Shown here piece after piece: positions 1-8,811 of a stretch of 64,000 nucleotides of DNA. The translations under genes were made by a program, and so were the position numbers. The stretch's first letter is position 1. Each line of letters opens with the position of its first letter. The stretch is from the NCBI GenBank assembly GCA_910588655.1, contig CAJUPJ010000003.1:1-64000 (forward strand). Direction: 5' to 3'. The notes beneath the pieces are model-generated. The model ran no database searches. It saw only the letters and a program-made list of their open reading frames with translations, and had not been told where the DNA came from. Origin of the DNA: an uncultured Lachnospiraceae bacterium. GTDB lineage: Bacteria > Bacillota > Clostridia > Lachnospirales > Lachnospiraceae.

Positions 1-127
1 CCGGCATAAGGCAGATGGAGCCGTCCTTTTCAAAGATGTCCAGTTTGTCGCCTTCCGACAAGCCGAGTTTTACAATGATTTCTTTTGGAATTGTGATTTG
101 TGCCTTCTGGCGAAGTTCAGCAAGCAA
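1..127 (-). CDS. AbrB/MazE/SpoVT-like DNA-binding protein, cut by window edge
   Basis: This minus-strand gene runs off the left end of the window, so only its N-terminus is visible. The residues after the start (LAELRQKAQITIPKEIIVKL, then GLSEGDKLDIFEKDGSICLM) have the look of a swapped-hairpin AbrB fold: a short strand, an ITIPKE turn, the LGLSEGDKL helix/turn and a final strand. Such proteins are transition-state regulators or antitoxins of toxin-antitoxin pairs. The start is probably TTG at 127, because a GGAG-type ribosome site (complement of 136-140) lies 8 nt upstream; no ATG fits. The gene is slightly richer in GC than its neighbours. Whether it is an antitoxin cannot be decided, because any toxin gene would lie outside the window. 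Confidence 0.7.
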   Translation of the reverse strand, partial: MLAELRQKAQITIPKEIIVKLGLSEGDKLDIFEKDGSICLMP

Positions 128-261
128 AATATCAGCTCCTTTCTGTGTTTGTAGCTTTGTTTTATGGCATATAGGTATTGGGATTTGAAGTGAGAAATTC
201 TAACTTTCTTACTTATAGTATATCCGCTTTTCCAGGAATATGCAAGAGGGATAATAAATTT

Positions 262-300
262 ACCACGTCCGTTCACTAAAAAAGATAACTGGAAATTTAT
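262..300. repeat. edge fragment of the long palindromic repeat family
   Basis: The stretch contains CGTCCGTTC, an A-rich run and then ATAACTGGAAAT. This order matches the right-hand ends of the intact palindromic elements at 43460-43845 and 55366-55690 (CCGTCCGT...ATAACTGTAAAT). It looks like a lone end left after loss of the rest of the element. Confidence 0.35.
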
Positions 301-496
301 GAAACGGCCTAACAAGACAGGATACCCTAATATGTTTGCAGGACCTATGCGGGAAACAGCAATCTTTGTACAGTACACGCAATTTCGCATGACGCATTAC
401 AGCAGATTGTTATGGGCGGTATTCAGAAACACATTAAGAGCATGGAGACCCTGGGTGATTAGTTTATCGAAGAATTATATATCACTAATTAAATAA
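299..496 (+). pseudogene. degenerate C-terminal remnant of a large serine recombinase
   Basis: Two different forward frames carry pieces that resemble large serine site-specific recombinases. The frame from 299 gives KRPNKTGYPNMFAG, like the segment just before the zinc-ribbon cysteines in these enzymes. Another frame gives NLCTVHAISHDALQQIVMGG then IQKHIKSMETLGD, an in-frame TAG, and FIEELYITN, like the post-zinc-ribbon helix. The frame change and stop mean no product is made. It is probably a scar of an excised or decayed mobile element. The assignment is from pattern memory only and the similarity is short. Confidence 0.45.
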
Positions 497-502
497 TATA
501 AT

Positions 503-541
503 AAAAAACCACCTGTCTAAATAATATACAGGTGGTTTTTT
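503..541. terminator. bidirectional rho-independent terminator
   Basis: A near-perfect 13-bp stem (AAAAACCACCTGT against ACAGGTGGTTTTT) closes a short A/T loop. It ends in a T-run on the plus strand and is preceded by an A-run that serves as the T-run on the minus strand. Confidence 0.85.
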
Positions 542-572
542 GCTTTGCCAAAATAAGTAATAATTAAAAATA

Positions 573-645
573 ATATATACTATAGTTTACCATACTTTTT
601 TCTATAGTTTATAAGATTGAATACTTTCTGTTTTTTTATTAAAAT
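573..645 (+). promoter_or_regulatory. xylan-operon promoter with 22-bp-spaced direct repeats
   Basis: CTATAGTTT occurs at 580-588 and again at 602-610, exactly 22 bp apart; the second copy is preceded by a run of six T. A sigma-A promoter follows directly: TTGAAT (617-622), a 17-nt spacer, TAAAAT (640-645). The same geometry is found before both xylanase genes (8701-8765 and 14191-14263). Direct repeats two helical turns apart abutting the -35 box are typical of AraC-type activators. The identity of the activator is inferred. Confidence 0.65.
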
Positions 646-758
646 TTTATTAAACAAAGCCAGACATCATACAAAAAACATGTTTCAGATTAAATTGCAT
701 GTACAACATAGTGCGCATTTTGCCTGGCTTTACAAAAAATAAAGAATGGAGGAGTATT

Positions 759-2459
759 ATGAGAAGAAAGCACATTAAAACATTAATGCTTACAGCTTTA
801 ATGGCAGCAACACTTGTTACCGGCTGTGGCGGAGGAGACAGCAGCGGTGGAGGAGATGGCAAGAAAACAAGCAGCGGCGGGGATGACGGTAAAGGCATAA
901 AAGAATTTACAGCGTTTTTTGCAGTACCTGGTTCAGAAATCAATGATGATAATGAAATACAGCAGATTATTGCAGAGAAAACAGGTGTAAAAGTTAAAGA
1001 AACATGGCTGACAGGCCAGACCGCTGAAGAGGCAGTTGGTACAATTATCGCTGGTGGCGAGTATCCGGATTTTATAGAAGGCGGCAGCGGAAATCCACAG
1101 CTGCTTGATGCCGGGGCACTTGTGGCACTTGATGATTATATTGATAAATACCCAAATATCAAGGAATTTTTTACAGAGCAGGAATGGGATTCAATACGCC
1201 AGGAAGACGGGCATATTTACTGGATTCCGCAGTTCAGTAACATATATGGTGAGGAAAAAGCCTGCGAGCATAATGATGAAGCGTTCTGGATACAGACAAG
1301 GGTTCTTAAATGGGCAGATTATCCAGAAATCAAGACAATGGACCAGTATTTTGACCTTATTGAGAAATACTATGAAGCAAACCCTAAGATGGAAGATGGC
1401 ACAGAAAATATTCCATATACAATACTTTGTGAAGACTGGCGTTACTTCTGTCTTGAAAATGCACCACAGTTCCTTGACGGGTATCCAAATGATGGTTCAT
1501 GTATAGTAGACCCTGAAACAGTAAAAGTAATTGACTACAATACAACAGATACAGCAGTAAGGTATTTTAAGAAGTTAAATGAAGAATACCATAAAGGCAT
1601 TGTTGACAGGGAATCATTTACACAGACATATGATGAGTATATTGCAAAGTTATCAAGCGGGCGCGTACTTGGAATGATAGACCAGTGGTGGGATTTTGCA
1701 TATACAGCAGGTGATGCAATTAAATCAGCAGGACTTGATAAACAGGGATGCAGTTATGTACCACTTCCAATTACAATAGATGAGGGAATTAAAAACCAGT
1801 GGCATAACTCAGGTGGTGTAATAAATGCCGGTTCAGGGCTTGCAATTACTACAAGCTGTGATGATGTAGAAGGCGCACTCCAGTTTATAAATGACCTTTT
1901 AGACCAGGAAATACATGATTTACGTTTCTGGGGTGTAAAAGACACTGATTACCAGGTAAATGATAAAGGTGAATATTCACGTACAGATGAAATGAGGACA
2001 CGTTGCGCAGAAACAGCTTATAAGGCTTCACATATGTGTACATATTCATATTTCCCACAGTGGAGTGGAACAAGCAGGGATGGCATAAATGCAATGTCAC
2101 CAAGCGGCCAGGCAAGTGAATTTTATGATGGGTTAAAGGATGATGTTAAAGAGTGTTTTGACGCATATGGTGCTAAAACATATGTTGAAATGTTAGGTAC
2201 AAGTGAAGCACCTGGTCCATGGTATCCTATGTGGAGTTATTCTAATAACTTTACCACAAATACAGATGGCGGCATGGCATGGACAAAGATTGGTGAAGTC
2301 AAGCATGAATATCTGCCAAAAGTAGTTATGGCTAAAGACTTTGAAAAAGGCTGGGATGAATATATGGAAGCATATAAGAAGTGCAAACCAGAAGATTTCT
2401 TAGCTGAACTGCAGACTGAATTAGACCGCAGGGTGACAGAGGCAGCAAAATACAAATAA
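759..2459 (+). CDS. extracellular solute-binding lipoprotein of sugar ABC importer
   Basis: This 566-aa protein captures a sugar, probably a xylo-oligosaccharide, outside the membrane and delivers it to the two permeases encoded next. It begins with a basic N-terminus, a hydrophobic stretch and the lipobox LVTGC, followed by a Gly/Ser/Asp-rich tether (about residues 22-45) typical of lipid-anchored binding proteins. Its size and Trp-rich body fit the large LplA-like family-1 binding proteins. ATG 759 is chosen over upstream in-frame starts because GGAGGAG lies 5-9 nt before it and it creates a proper signal peptide. A strong hairpin after the stop probably lets this gene be expressed more than the permeases. 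The substrate is inferred from the GH8 gene downstream and from the shared promoter motif with the xylanases. Confidence 0.9.
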   Translation: MRRKHIKTLMLTALMAATLVTGCGGGDSSGGGDGKKTSSGGDDGKGIKEFTAFFAVPGSEINDDNEIQQIIAEKTGVKVKETWLTGQTAEEAVGTIIAGGEYPDFIEGGSGNPQLLDAGALVALDDYIDKYPNIKEFFTEQEWDSIRQEDGHIYWIPQFSNIYGEEKACEHNDEAFWIQTRVLKWADYPEIKTMDQYFDLIEKYYEANPKMEDGTENIPYTILCEDWRYFCLENAPQFLDGYPNDGSCIVDPETVKVIDYNTTDTAVRYFKKLNEEYHKGIVDRESFTQTYDEYIAKLSSGRVLGMIDQWWDFAYTAGDAIKSAGLDKQGCSYVPLPITIDEGIKNQWHNSGGVINAGSGLAITTSCDDVEGALQFINDLLDQEIHDLRFWGVKDTDYQVNDKGEYSRTDEMRTRCAETAYKASHMCTYSYFPQWSGTSRDGINAMSPSGQASEFYDGLKDDVKECFDAYGAKTYVEMLGTSEAPGPWYPMWSYSNNFTTNTDGGMAWTKIGEVKHEYLPKVVMAKDFEKGWDEYMEAYKKCKPEDFLAELQTELDRRVTEAAKYK

Positions 2460-2481
2460 ACTAAATATGTAAACCAGAGGG

Positions 2482-2515
2482 CAGGCATAATGGCTGTAAG
2501 CCATATGCCTGTTTT
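2482..2515 (+). terminator. intercistronic hairpin after binding-protein gene
   Basis: CAGGCAT-A-ATGGC pairs with GCCAT-ATGCCTG around a 5-nt loop, followed by TTTT. It sits between the binding-protein and permease genes, where partial terminators or mRNA-stabilising hairpins commonly raise binding-protein levels over permeases. Confidence 0.65.
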
Positions 2516-2532
2516 AATCAGGGGGTGAAAAT

Positions 2533-3489
2533 ATGTCAGGTAGAAGAAAAAAGACAAAACAAGTTGAAACTGAAATGAAAGTTAAAATCACCTGGAAAGA
2601 AATCAAACGTCAGAAAGTTCTTTTATTCTGGTCTGCAATTATAGTTATATATGGATTTATTTTCTATTACCTGCCACTTGGCGGCTGGATTATGGCATTC
2701 CAGAATTATAAGCCTGCAAAAGGCCTGTTACATTCTGAATTTATAGGGTTTGATAAATTTATACAGTTGTTTTCAGATGAAACATTTATCCGGGTAATAA
2801 GAAACACCCTGGCAATGGGTGTAATTAACCTTGTTGTAACATTTGTAATGGCAATCTTATTTGCAATATTGTTAAATGAAATACGGCAGAGGCGTACCAA
2901 AAAGGTAATCCAGACAATATCTTACCTGCCGCATTTTCTTTCATGGATTATTGTTACTGGGATTTTACATGATGCATTAAGTGGAACAGGAGTAGTAAAT
3001 GAACTCTTGAAAAATCTGCATTTAACAAAACATTCAGTTGATTTTTTTGCACATCCTTCATATTTCTGGCCAATTGTAGCATTTGCTAATGTATGGAAAG
3101 AAACAGGCTGGAATGCGATTATTTACTTGTCAGCCATAACAGCTATTGACCCTTCATTATATGAAGCAGCATCCATAGACGGTGCTGGCAGGCTGGCAAA
3201 AATCATGCACGTAACCCTTCCTGGGATTAAGTCTACAATAATTATATTATTGCTTATGAATGTCGGAAATGTACTTAATGCAGGATTTGAAATACAGTAC
3301 CTGCTCGGAAACGGGCTTGTAAAGAGTGTTTCAGAAACTATTGATATATATGTGCTGAAATGGGGCATAAGCCAGGGCGATTATGCATTAGGTACTGCTG
3401 CAGGTATATTTAAGAGTGTTGTAAGTATAGCATTAATTGTTGTTGCTAACCAGGTTGCAAAGCGCAGTGGTGAAGAGAGGCTGTATTAG
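2533..3489 (+). CDS. ABC sugar permease, LplB type
   Basis: A 318-aa integral membrane protein with about six transmembrane helices and the cytoplasmic EAA loop (EAASIDGAGRLAKIMHVTLP), the site where the ABC ATPase docks. It belongs to the LplB/polysaccharide permease family that pairs with YtcP/LplC-type proteins. It would form the heterodimeric channel with the next gene. The start ATG has a strong GGGGGTG site 5 nt upstream. As usual for this transporter class, no ATPase gene is nearby, so a shared MsmX-like ATPase encoded elsewhere is expected (inference). Confidence 0.92.
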   Translation: MSGRRKKTKQVETEMKVKITWKEIKRQKVLLFWSAIIVIYGFIFYYLPLGGWIMAFQNYKPAKGLLHSEFIGFDKFIQLFSDETFIRVIRNTLAMGVINLVVTFVMAILFAILLNEIRQRRTKKVIQTISYLPHFLSWIIVTGILHDALSGTGVVNELLKNLHLTKHSVDFFAHPSYFWPIVAFANVWKETGWNAIIYLSAITAIDPSLYEAASIDGAGRLAKIMHVTLPGIKSTIIILLLMNVGNVLNAGFEIQYLLGNGLVKSVSETIDIYVLKWGISQGDYALGTAAGIFKSVVSIALIVVANQVAKRSGEERLY

Positions 3490-3504
3490 AAGGAGGGGTT
3501 TGTT

Positions 3505-4419
3505 ATGGAAAGTACAGAAAATAAAAAAAGACACAGAAAGAAATCATCCAAAGCAGATATAGCTTTTACTGTTTTTAATTCAATATTTATGATTCTTTTT
3601 GTAATAATTACATTATATCCTGTATTAAATACCCTTGCAATATCATTAAATGATGGTACTGATGCATTAAGGGGAGGGATACATCTTTTTCCAAGAAAGT
3701 TTACATGGAAGAACTATACAACAGTCCTTGAGAAGAATAACCTTATAACTGGTGCAGTTATTACAGTTGCACGTACAGTTCTTGGAACGCTTACAGCGCT
3801 GCTTGCTAACGCAATACTGGCTTTTATTGTAAGCAGGCCACGTTTTATGTTCCGTAAACAGTTATCTCTTTTCTGGGTTATAACAATGTATGTAAATGGA
3901 GGCCTTATCCCTACATTTATCTTATTCAAAGGCCTTGGGCTTACTAATTCATTCTGGGTATATATAATCCCTGGAATGTTAAGTGCATTTAATATGCTGG
4001 TAATACGTACATATATGAACGGGCTGCCAGACAGCCTTGTGGAGTCGGCACAGCTTGATGGTGCTGGTTATACAACAATTTTTATAAAAATTATATCACC
4101 ATTATGTAAACCGGTTTATGCAACAGTTGCATTATTTGTAGCTGTAGGGCAGTGGAATTCATGGTTTGATGCAATGCTCTATAACCGTATGAGCGGCGAA
4201 TATACAACATTACAGTATGAACTTATGAAACTTTTGTCATCAGTAACCAGCACCCAGGGGGCATCAGCAGAAACAATGAAGAATGCTACAGGTGCAGTTA
4301 CACCGGCATCAGTAAGGGCTGCTGCAACAATAATTACGATGTTGCCAATAATCTGTATATACCCGTTCCTGCAAAAATACTTTGTAACAGGCCTTACACT
4401 TGGTGGTGTAAAGGAATAA
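3505..4419 (+). CDS. ABC sugar permease, YtcP/LplC type
   Basis: A 304-aa membrane protein with a basic N-terminal tail, about six transmembrane segments and the EAA loop ESAQLDGAGYTTIFIKIISP. It is the second half of the permease heterodimer and lies 15 nt after the first permease gene, with GGAGGGG before its ATG. The C-terminal QKYFVTGLTLGGVKE ending is characteristic of YtcP/LplC-like permeases. Confidence 0.92.
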   Translation: MESTENKKRHRKKSSKADIAFTVFNSIFMILFVIITLYPVLNTLAISLNDGTDALRGGIHLFPRKFTWKNYTTVLEKNNLITGAVITVARTVLGTLTALLANAILAFIVSRPRFMFRKQLSLFWVITMYVNGGLIPTFILFKGLGLTNSFWVYIIPGMLSAFNMLVIRTYMNGLPDSLVESAQLDGAGYTTIFIKIISPLCKPVYATVALFVAVGQWNSWFDAMLYNRMSGEYTTLQYELMKLLSSVTSTQGASAETMKNATGAVTPASVRAAATIITMLPIICIYPFLQKYFVTGLTLGGVKE

Positions 4420-4508
4420 TACAGGAATGGCAGATATAAATAGTGGTATTATTTTACTTGCATGATTTGCAGGCAAATAGTATAATTTTTTAATCTTAGT
4501 TAATCTAA

Positions 4509-4535
4509 TATCCTGGCGGGATTCCTGCCAGGATA
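4509..4535 (+). other. intercistronic hairpin before second binding-protein gene
   Basis: A 9-bp stem (TATCCTGGC with GCCAGGATA) lies in the 160-nt gap between permease and second binding-protein genes. No T-run follows, so it is more likely an mRNA-processing or stability element than a terminator. No convincing promoter was seen in the gap. Confidence 0.5.
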
Positions 4536-4579
4536 AACCTCCATTATATGATATTATAAATTGTAAAGGGGAATATGCT

Positions 4580-6226
4580 ATGGTAAAAAAGATTATAACT
4601 TGTCTGCTTGTTTTTTGTCTTGCAATTGTATTATTTAGTATATATAAAAATAAAGCTGTAAAAAAAGACGTCCAGCAAGAGAAGGAAACTAAAGTTTTTA
4701 CAGCTTTTTTTGATACAACAGGCCAGCAGCTTGACAGTAATAACAGGATTAAAAAGAAAATTGCAGAAATAACAGGTGCGGAATGTGATGAGGAGTGGCT
4801 TAACGGAATGACAAGGGAAACTGCAATTAATGATTATATTGCAGAAGGTGAATATCCTGATTTTATATCAGGATGCCAGGAATTCCTTGAGGCAGGGGCA
4901 CTTCTTCCAGTGGACATGTACTGGGAAGATTATCCTAATATATACAACTATATGTCACAGGATGAATGGGACAGGTTAAGGCAGGATGATGGGCATATTT
5001 ACTGGATTCCGCAGTTTGGGGTAGTAAATGGCAAAGACCAGGAAGTTATACACCAGAGTGAAGCTTTCTGGATACAGACACGTGTATTAAAATGGGCTGG
5101 ATACCCGGATATACGTACTGTTGATGAATATTTTGCGCTTATTGGGGACTATATAAAAGCAAATCCTGTAATGGAAGATGGCACACCAAATATCCCGTTT
5201 ACAGTGCTGTGTGATGACTGGAGGTTTTTCTGCATGGAAAATGTACCACAATTCCTTGACGGCTATCCGAATGATGGATGCTGCATGGTAGACCCTGTAA
5301 CCAGAAAGGTAATGGACTACAATATTACACCAACAGCAAAAAGATATTTTAAAATACTAAACAGGGAATTTAAGAAGGGGATTATTGACCCTGAATCTTT
5401 TACAAGCACATATGAAGAATATATTGGGAAATTATCCACGGGCGCTGTCCTTGGAATGGTTGACCATTGGTGGGATTTTGCATATGATATCAATTCATCT
5501 TATGAGTATCTGGGGTTATCTGCGCAGGGATGTAATTATGTCCCGCTTCCTATTACAATTTCAAGAGATATAAAAAACAAGTGGCATGTAAAACGCTCTA
5601 ATGAACTTGATGTTTCAAGCGGGATTTCTGTTACCATATCCTGCAAGGATGTAAAAGGTGCATTCCAGTTTATTAATGACCTGCTTGGACAGGAAGTCCA
5701 GAATTTAAGGTTCTGGGGAATTGAAGGCGAAGATTATGAAGTTGATGTAAATGGTTTGTTTTACAAGACTGAAAGCCAGGGCAGCAGGACTAACCAGCCT
5801 GTTTTACAGACGGGCCATTTCTGTTCATATCCATATTTCCCAAGAAGGGAAGGTACAAGTGATGATGGTATTAATGCCTTTTCACCTGAACACCAGGAGG
5901 ATATATTTTTTAATACACTGGCACAGGATATTAAAGAATGTTTTATAGCGTATGGGTGTAAAAATTATGTAGATATGCTTGGCAATAATGAACAGCCAGG
6001 AAAATGGTATCCTATGTACTCATATGCTTCAAAGCTTACTTATTCAACACAGGCGGGACGTGTCTGGAAGAGCATGGATGAAGTAAAAAAGCAATGGCTG
6101 CCATTGGTAGTAATGGCAGATAATTTTGAGAAAATGTGGAATAAGTATATGGAAGCGTATAAAGGGTGCAAGCCGGAAATTTTTTTTGAAAACCTGCAAG
6201 GTGAATTAAACCGCAGGATAAAGTAA
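4580..6226 (+). CDS. second sugar-binding protein paralog, no lipobox
   Basis: A 548-aa paralog of the binding protein at 759-2459. The two share long matching blocks such as DDGHIYWIPQF / EDGHIYWIPQF, EAFWIQTRVLKWA and the FWGIEGEDYEV / FWGVKDTDYQV region. Unlike the first, it has no clear lipobox cysteine: the hydrophobic N-terminus (about residues 4-22) is followed by a basic KNKAVKKD stretch. It may be anchored by an uncleaved transmembrane segment or released. It presumably serves the same permease pair with a different affinity or oligomer length (inference). The gene is followed after 16 nt by the GH8 gene, so it is in the same operon. Confidence 0.85.
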   Translation: MVKKIITCLLVFCLAIVLFSIYKNKAVKKDVQQEKETKVFTAFFDTTGQQLDSNNRIKKKIAEITGAECDEEWLNGMTRETAINDYIAEGEYPDFISGCQEFLEAGALLPVDMYWEDYPNIYNYMSQDEWDRLRQDDGHIYWIPQFGVVNGKDQEVIHQSEAFWIQTRVLKWAGYPDIRTVDEYFALIGDYIKANPVMEDGTPNIPFTVLCDDWRFFCMENVPQFLDGYPNDGCCMVDPVTRKVMDYNITPTAKRYFKILNREFKKGIIDPESFTSTYEEYIGKLSTGAVLGMVDHWWDFAYDINSSYEYLGLSAQGCNYVPLPITISRDIKNKWHVKRSNELDVSSGISVTISCKDVKGAFQFINDLLGQEVQNLRFWGIEGEDYEVDVNGLFYKTESQGSRTNQPVLQTGHFCSYPYFPRREGTSDDGINAFSPEHQEDIFFNTLAQDIKECFIAYGCKNYVDMLGNNEQPGKWYPMYSYASKLTYSTQAGRVWKSMDEVKKQWLPLVVMADNFEKMWNKYMEAYKGCKPEIFFENLQGELNRRIK

Positions 6227-6242
6227 AGGAAGGTTGTTATTT

Positions 6243-7382
6243 ATGGATTTTAATATAAATTATAAAAATGTTTTTGCAGAGGCAGGTTATTCCGATAAGG
6301 AAATAGAACAGAAAGTTTCAGATTGTTTTAATGAGATTTTTTATGGGGCAGATAAATTTTTCCATATGACAGAGGACGGTGAAATGGCTTACCTTGAAGA
6401 TACAGGAAACCATGATGTACGTACAGAGGGAATGTCTTATGGGATGATGATATGTGTCCAGACAGGCCATAAGGAAGAATTTGACCTTTTATGGAAGTTT
6501 GCCAGGACTTATATGTATATGGATTATGGCAGGGATGCTGGTTATTTTGCGTGGTCAGTTGCTTGTGATGGCAAGAAAAATGCAGAATCACCAGCGCCTG
6601 ATGGGGAGGAATTCTTTGCAATGGCACTTTTATTTGCTTCACACAGGTGGGGTGATGGCGAAGGGATTTTATGTTATTCAGAAGAGGCAAAAAAACTCCT
6701 ATATACCTGTATACACAAAGAAGAGAGTGGCAATGGAAGAAATATGTGGGATAAGGATAATTATCTGATAAGATTTGTTCCAGAATGTGACTTTACTGAC
6801 CCGTCATACCATTTACCACATTTTTACAGGCTTTTTGCTTTATGGGGCAATAAAGAGGACAGTTGTTTCTGGGAAAAAGCAGCACAGGCAAGCAGGGATT
6901 ATTTACAGAAAGCATGTAATAGTATAACAGGTTTAAATCCTGAGTACAGTTATTTTGATGGTACACCATATGAAAAACAGGAAATATTTGGAAGGCATGA
7001 CTGGTTTTATAGTGATGCTTACAGGACTATTGCGAATATTGCACTTGACAATATATGGGCTGGCATGGAAGATGACAGCTATAAACTGTGGAGCAGCAGC
7101 ATAGCAGCAAAATTACAGCATCTCTTTGACAGTAAAAATGAAGAAGGCTTTAATATAGTTTATACAACTGATGGCACAAAAACAGAAGAAAAGGTACTTC
7201 ATCCTGCCGGGCTGCTTGCAACAATTGCACAAGCATCTTTAATAAGCAGTGATGCATCTGCATTAAGATGGGTGCGTATATTCTGGAACACACCAATGAG
7301 GACAGGGGACAGAAGGTATTATGATAACTGCCTGTATATGTTTGCAGTGCTGGCATTAAGCGGAAAGTACAGGATATGGTAA
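6243..7382 (+). CDS. GH8 reducing-end xylose-releasing exo-oligoxylanase
   Basis: A 379-aa intracellular enzyme that removes xylose from the reducing end of xylo-oligosaccharides (EC 3.2.1.156 type). The family is recognised by VRTEGMSYGMM, where the catalytic acid is E62, by the GRDAGYFAWS segment, and by RHDWFYSDAYRT further on, which should hold the catalytic base. It has no signal peptide, which fits a role on imported oligomers. ATG 6243 is preferred to TTG 6234 because AAAGGAAGG lies 9 nt before it. It closes the operon with the ABC importer; the whole set is a typical xylo-oligosaccharide uptake and breakdown unit. Confidence 0.92.
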   Translation: MDFNINYKNVFAEAGYSDKEIEQKVSDCFNEIFYGADKFFHMTEDGEMAYLEDTGNHDVRTEGMSYGMMICVQTGHKEEFDLLWKFARTYMYMDYGRDAGYFAWSVACDGKKNAESPAPDGEEFFAMALLFASHRWGDGEGILCYSEEAKKLLYTCIHKEESGNGRNMWDKDNYLIRFVPECDFTDPSYHLPHFYRLFALWGNKEDSCFWEKAAQASRDYLQKACNSITGLNPEYSYFDGTPYEKQEIFGRHDWFYSDAYRTIANIALDNIWAGMEDDSYKLWSSSIAAKLQHLFDSKNEEGFNIVYTTDGTKTEEKVLHPAGLLATIAQASLISSDASALRWVRIFWNTPMRTGDRRYYDNCLYMFAVLALSGKYRIW

Positions 7383-7387
7383 GACTG

Positions 7388-7728
7388 GTAATTTCCAGTT
7401 ATCTTGTGTTAGTGTAATTTGGCGGGCAGACGGTTTCTGTGCCAGGGCTATGGCTTTTCATGCCTGTGCTACGTTAACCGATGCAGTGGCATATAAAGCC
7501 CATATGCCCTAAAAGAAACTTACGTTTCTTCTGTTGCATATGGGCTTAAACACTGGCAGTGCTGAAGTGCGTTTGTCATGTAATATTAGATGGAACACTT
7601 GAAACCTGCTGTGCCCATAAGAATTACAAAAAGCATACCTGAAAAACATAATAAATATTATAACTGGAAATTATGATGTAATGAAGGTGGTTCAGACGGA
7701 CTACAGTTATCTGGTTATTTTAAGTTTT
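7388..7728. repeat. long palindromic repeat, copy A
   Basis: This gap holds one member of the palindrome family. An outer edge TTTCCAGTTAT (7391-7401) is mirrored by ATAACTGGAAA (7660-7670). Inside is the arm GACGGTTTCTGTGCCAG, and at the core AAGCCCATATGC is mirrored by GCATATGGGCTT. No coding sequence was found. It lies between the convergent ends of the GH8 gene and the EamA-like gene, so it may also end transcription. Confidence 0.75.
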
Positions 7729-7732
7729 TTTG

Positions 7733-8563
7733 TTATGCACATAGTATAGTCATAATGCATACAGATATAATACATATAATGCTTCCTGTTCTTTTCTTTG
7801 GGGACATCCCGCTTCCTTTAACCAGCCCTGCTATAAATAATACAAGTAGTTGTACAGGCTGTATAAGTGCATAAAAGTAAAGGTTAGCTGTAGCAGCAAG
7901 TGCTTCTGTCAGCAGGCCTGTAGCATTGGGAATTCTTGTAGTACATGCTGCCAGAAATCCCTTTTTTGATACAAGTTTTTTAATATCCAGTTTAGGAAGC
8001 TGTATAACTGATGTTACAGACAGTACAATTATTAAGATTGTTACAGAATTACCATAGCCTGTTGCTTCCCTCATATGTACGCCATACATAAGTTTGGAAA
8101 ATATGTAAAATATACAGACAGGAATGGTTTTCATCAGGTTTTTTTTACCAGTGCTGCTATCTTTAACTATAATATAAATCCCAAATAACAAAAATGCTGC
8201 AAGTATAAGCATATCTGCCCTTAAAGCATTTTTGCCATTGTATACATTATACAAATATGATAAAACAACATTTATTCCAAGCCATACTTTAAGCTCATAT
8301 GGTTCCATAAATTTAAGCAGTACAGAAGTCGTGTAAAGTTCCATAAGCTTCCATACTACAAGAAAAACCAATAATATAAAGCTTTTACTGCCTGTCTGGA
8401 AATCCCATCCAGTAAAAGGCAGCAGGAACAGCAGCCATAAAACTGTAGCAGCAGAAACAATAAACGTATATTCTGCTGGATTACATCTAAGTTTTGCAGC
8501 TATATATTTATCACCAAATGCTGTAATACTATAAGAGATTACCGTAAGGAATGGCCATATCAT
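7733..8563 (-). CDS. EamA/DMT-like membrane transporter
   Basis: A 276-aa protein made almost entirely of hydrophobic helices (about ten), with the size of drug/metabolite-transporter (EamA) proteins. A C-terminal block IQPVQLLVLFIAGLVKGSG fits the end of such a transporter. A GAGGT site precedes the ATG at 8563. It diverges from the first xylanase gene, so the two share a 248-bp regulatory gap. The substrate cannot be read from the sequence; export of a sugar or amino acid is possible. Confidence 0.6.
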   Translation of the reverse strand: MIWPFLTVISYSITAFGDKYIAAKLRCNPAEYTFIVSAATVLWLLFLLPFTGWDFQTGSKSFILLVFLVVWKLMELYTTSVLLKFMEPYELKVWLGINVVLSYLYNVYNGKNALRADMLILAAFLLFGIYIIVKDSSTGKKNLMKTIPVCIFYIFSKLMYGVHMREATGYGNSVTILIIVLSVTSVIQLPKLDIKKLVSKKGFLAACTTRIPNATGLLTEALAATANLYFYALIQPVQLLVLFIAGLVKGSGMSPKKRTGSIICIISVCIMTILCA

Positions 8564-8700
8564 TTTATATACCTCATTTCAACAATTTTTCCATAGATAT
8601 GAAGAAATTCCTGTATATTGTATAAAAAACCAGGATATTCTGTTATATTATCTAATATTTCTTTTATTTTCAATCCTAATTAAGCTATATTACTTAATTA

Positions 8701-8765
8701 CTATAATTTCCCCCTGTTTTTTCAATAATTTAATGGGATAAAGCTTGAAAAAACATAATTATAAT
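8701..8765 (+). promoter_or_regulatory. xylanase-1 promoter with 22-bp-spaced direct repeats
   Basis: CTATAATTT at 8701-8709 and CAATAATTT at 8723-8731 are 22 bp apart; the second is preceded by CTGTTTTTT. A likely -10 TATAAT (8760-8765) has GATAAA at the -35 position (8737-8742). The second repeat starts 12 bp before the -35, as it does before the second xylanase gene. Confidence 0.6.
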
Positions 8766-8811
8766 AAAAAATGTAAATAGTATAGACCAATAAAAGAACA
8801 GGAGGAGTTAT

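Noticed and set aside
4420..4579. A riboswitch or second 22-bp-repeat promoter before the second binding-protein gene
   Set aside because: Only one hairpin was seen and no paired CTATARTTT sites; the gene is more simply part of the upstream operon.
7733..8563. Assigning the EamA-like protein to xylose or arabinose export
   Set aside because: Nothing in the sequence identifies the substrate; proximity alone is too weak.
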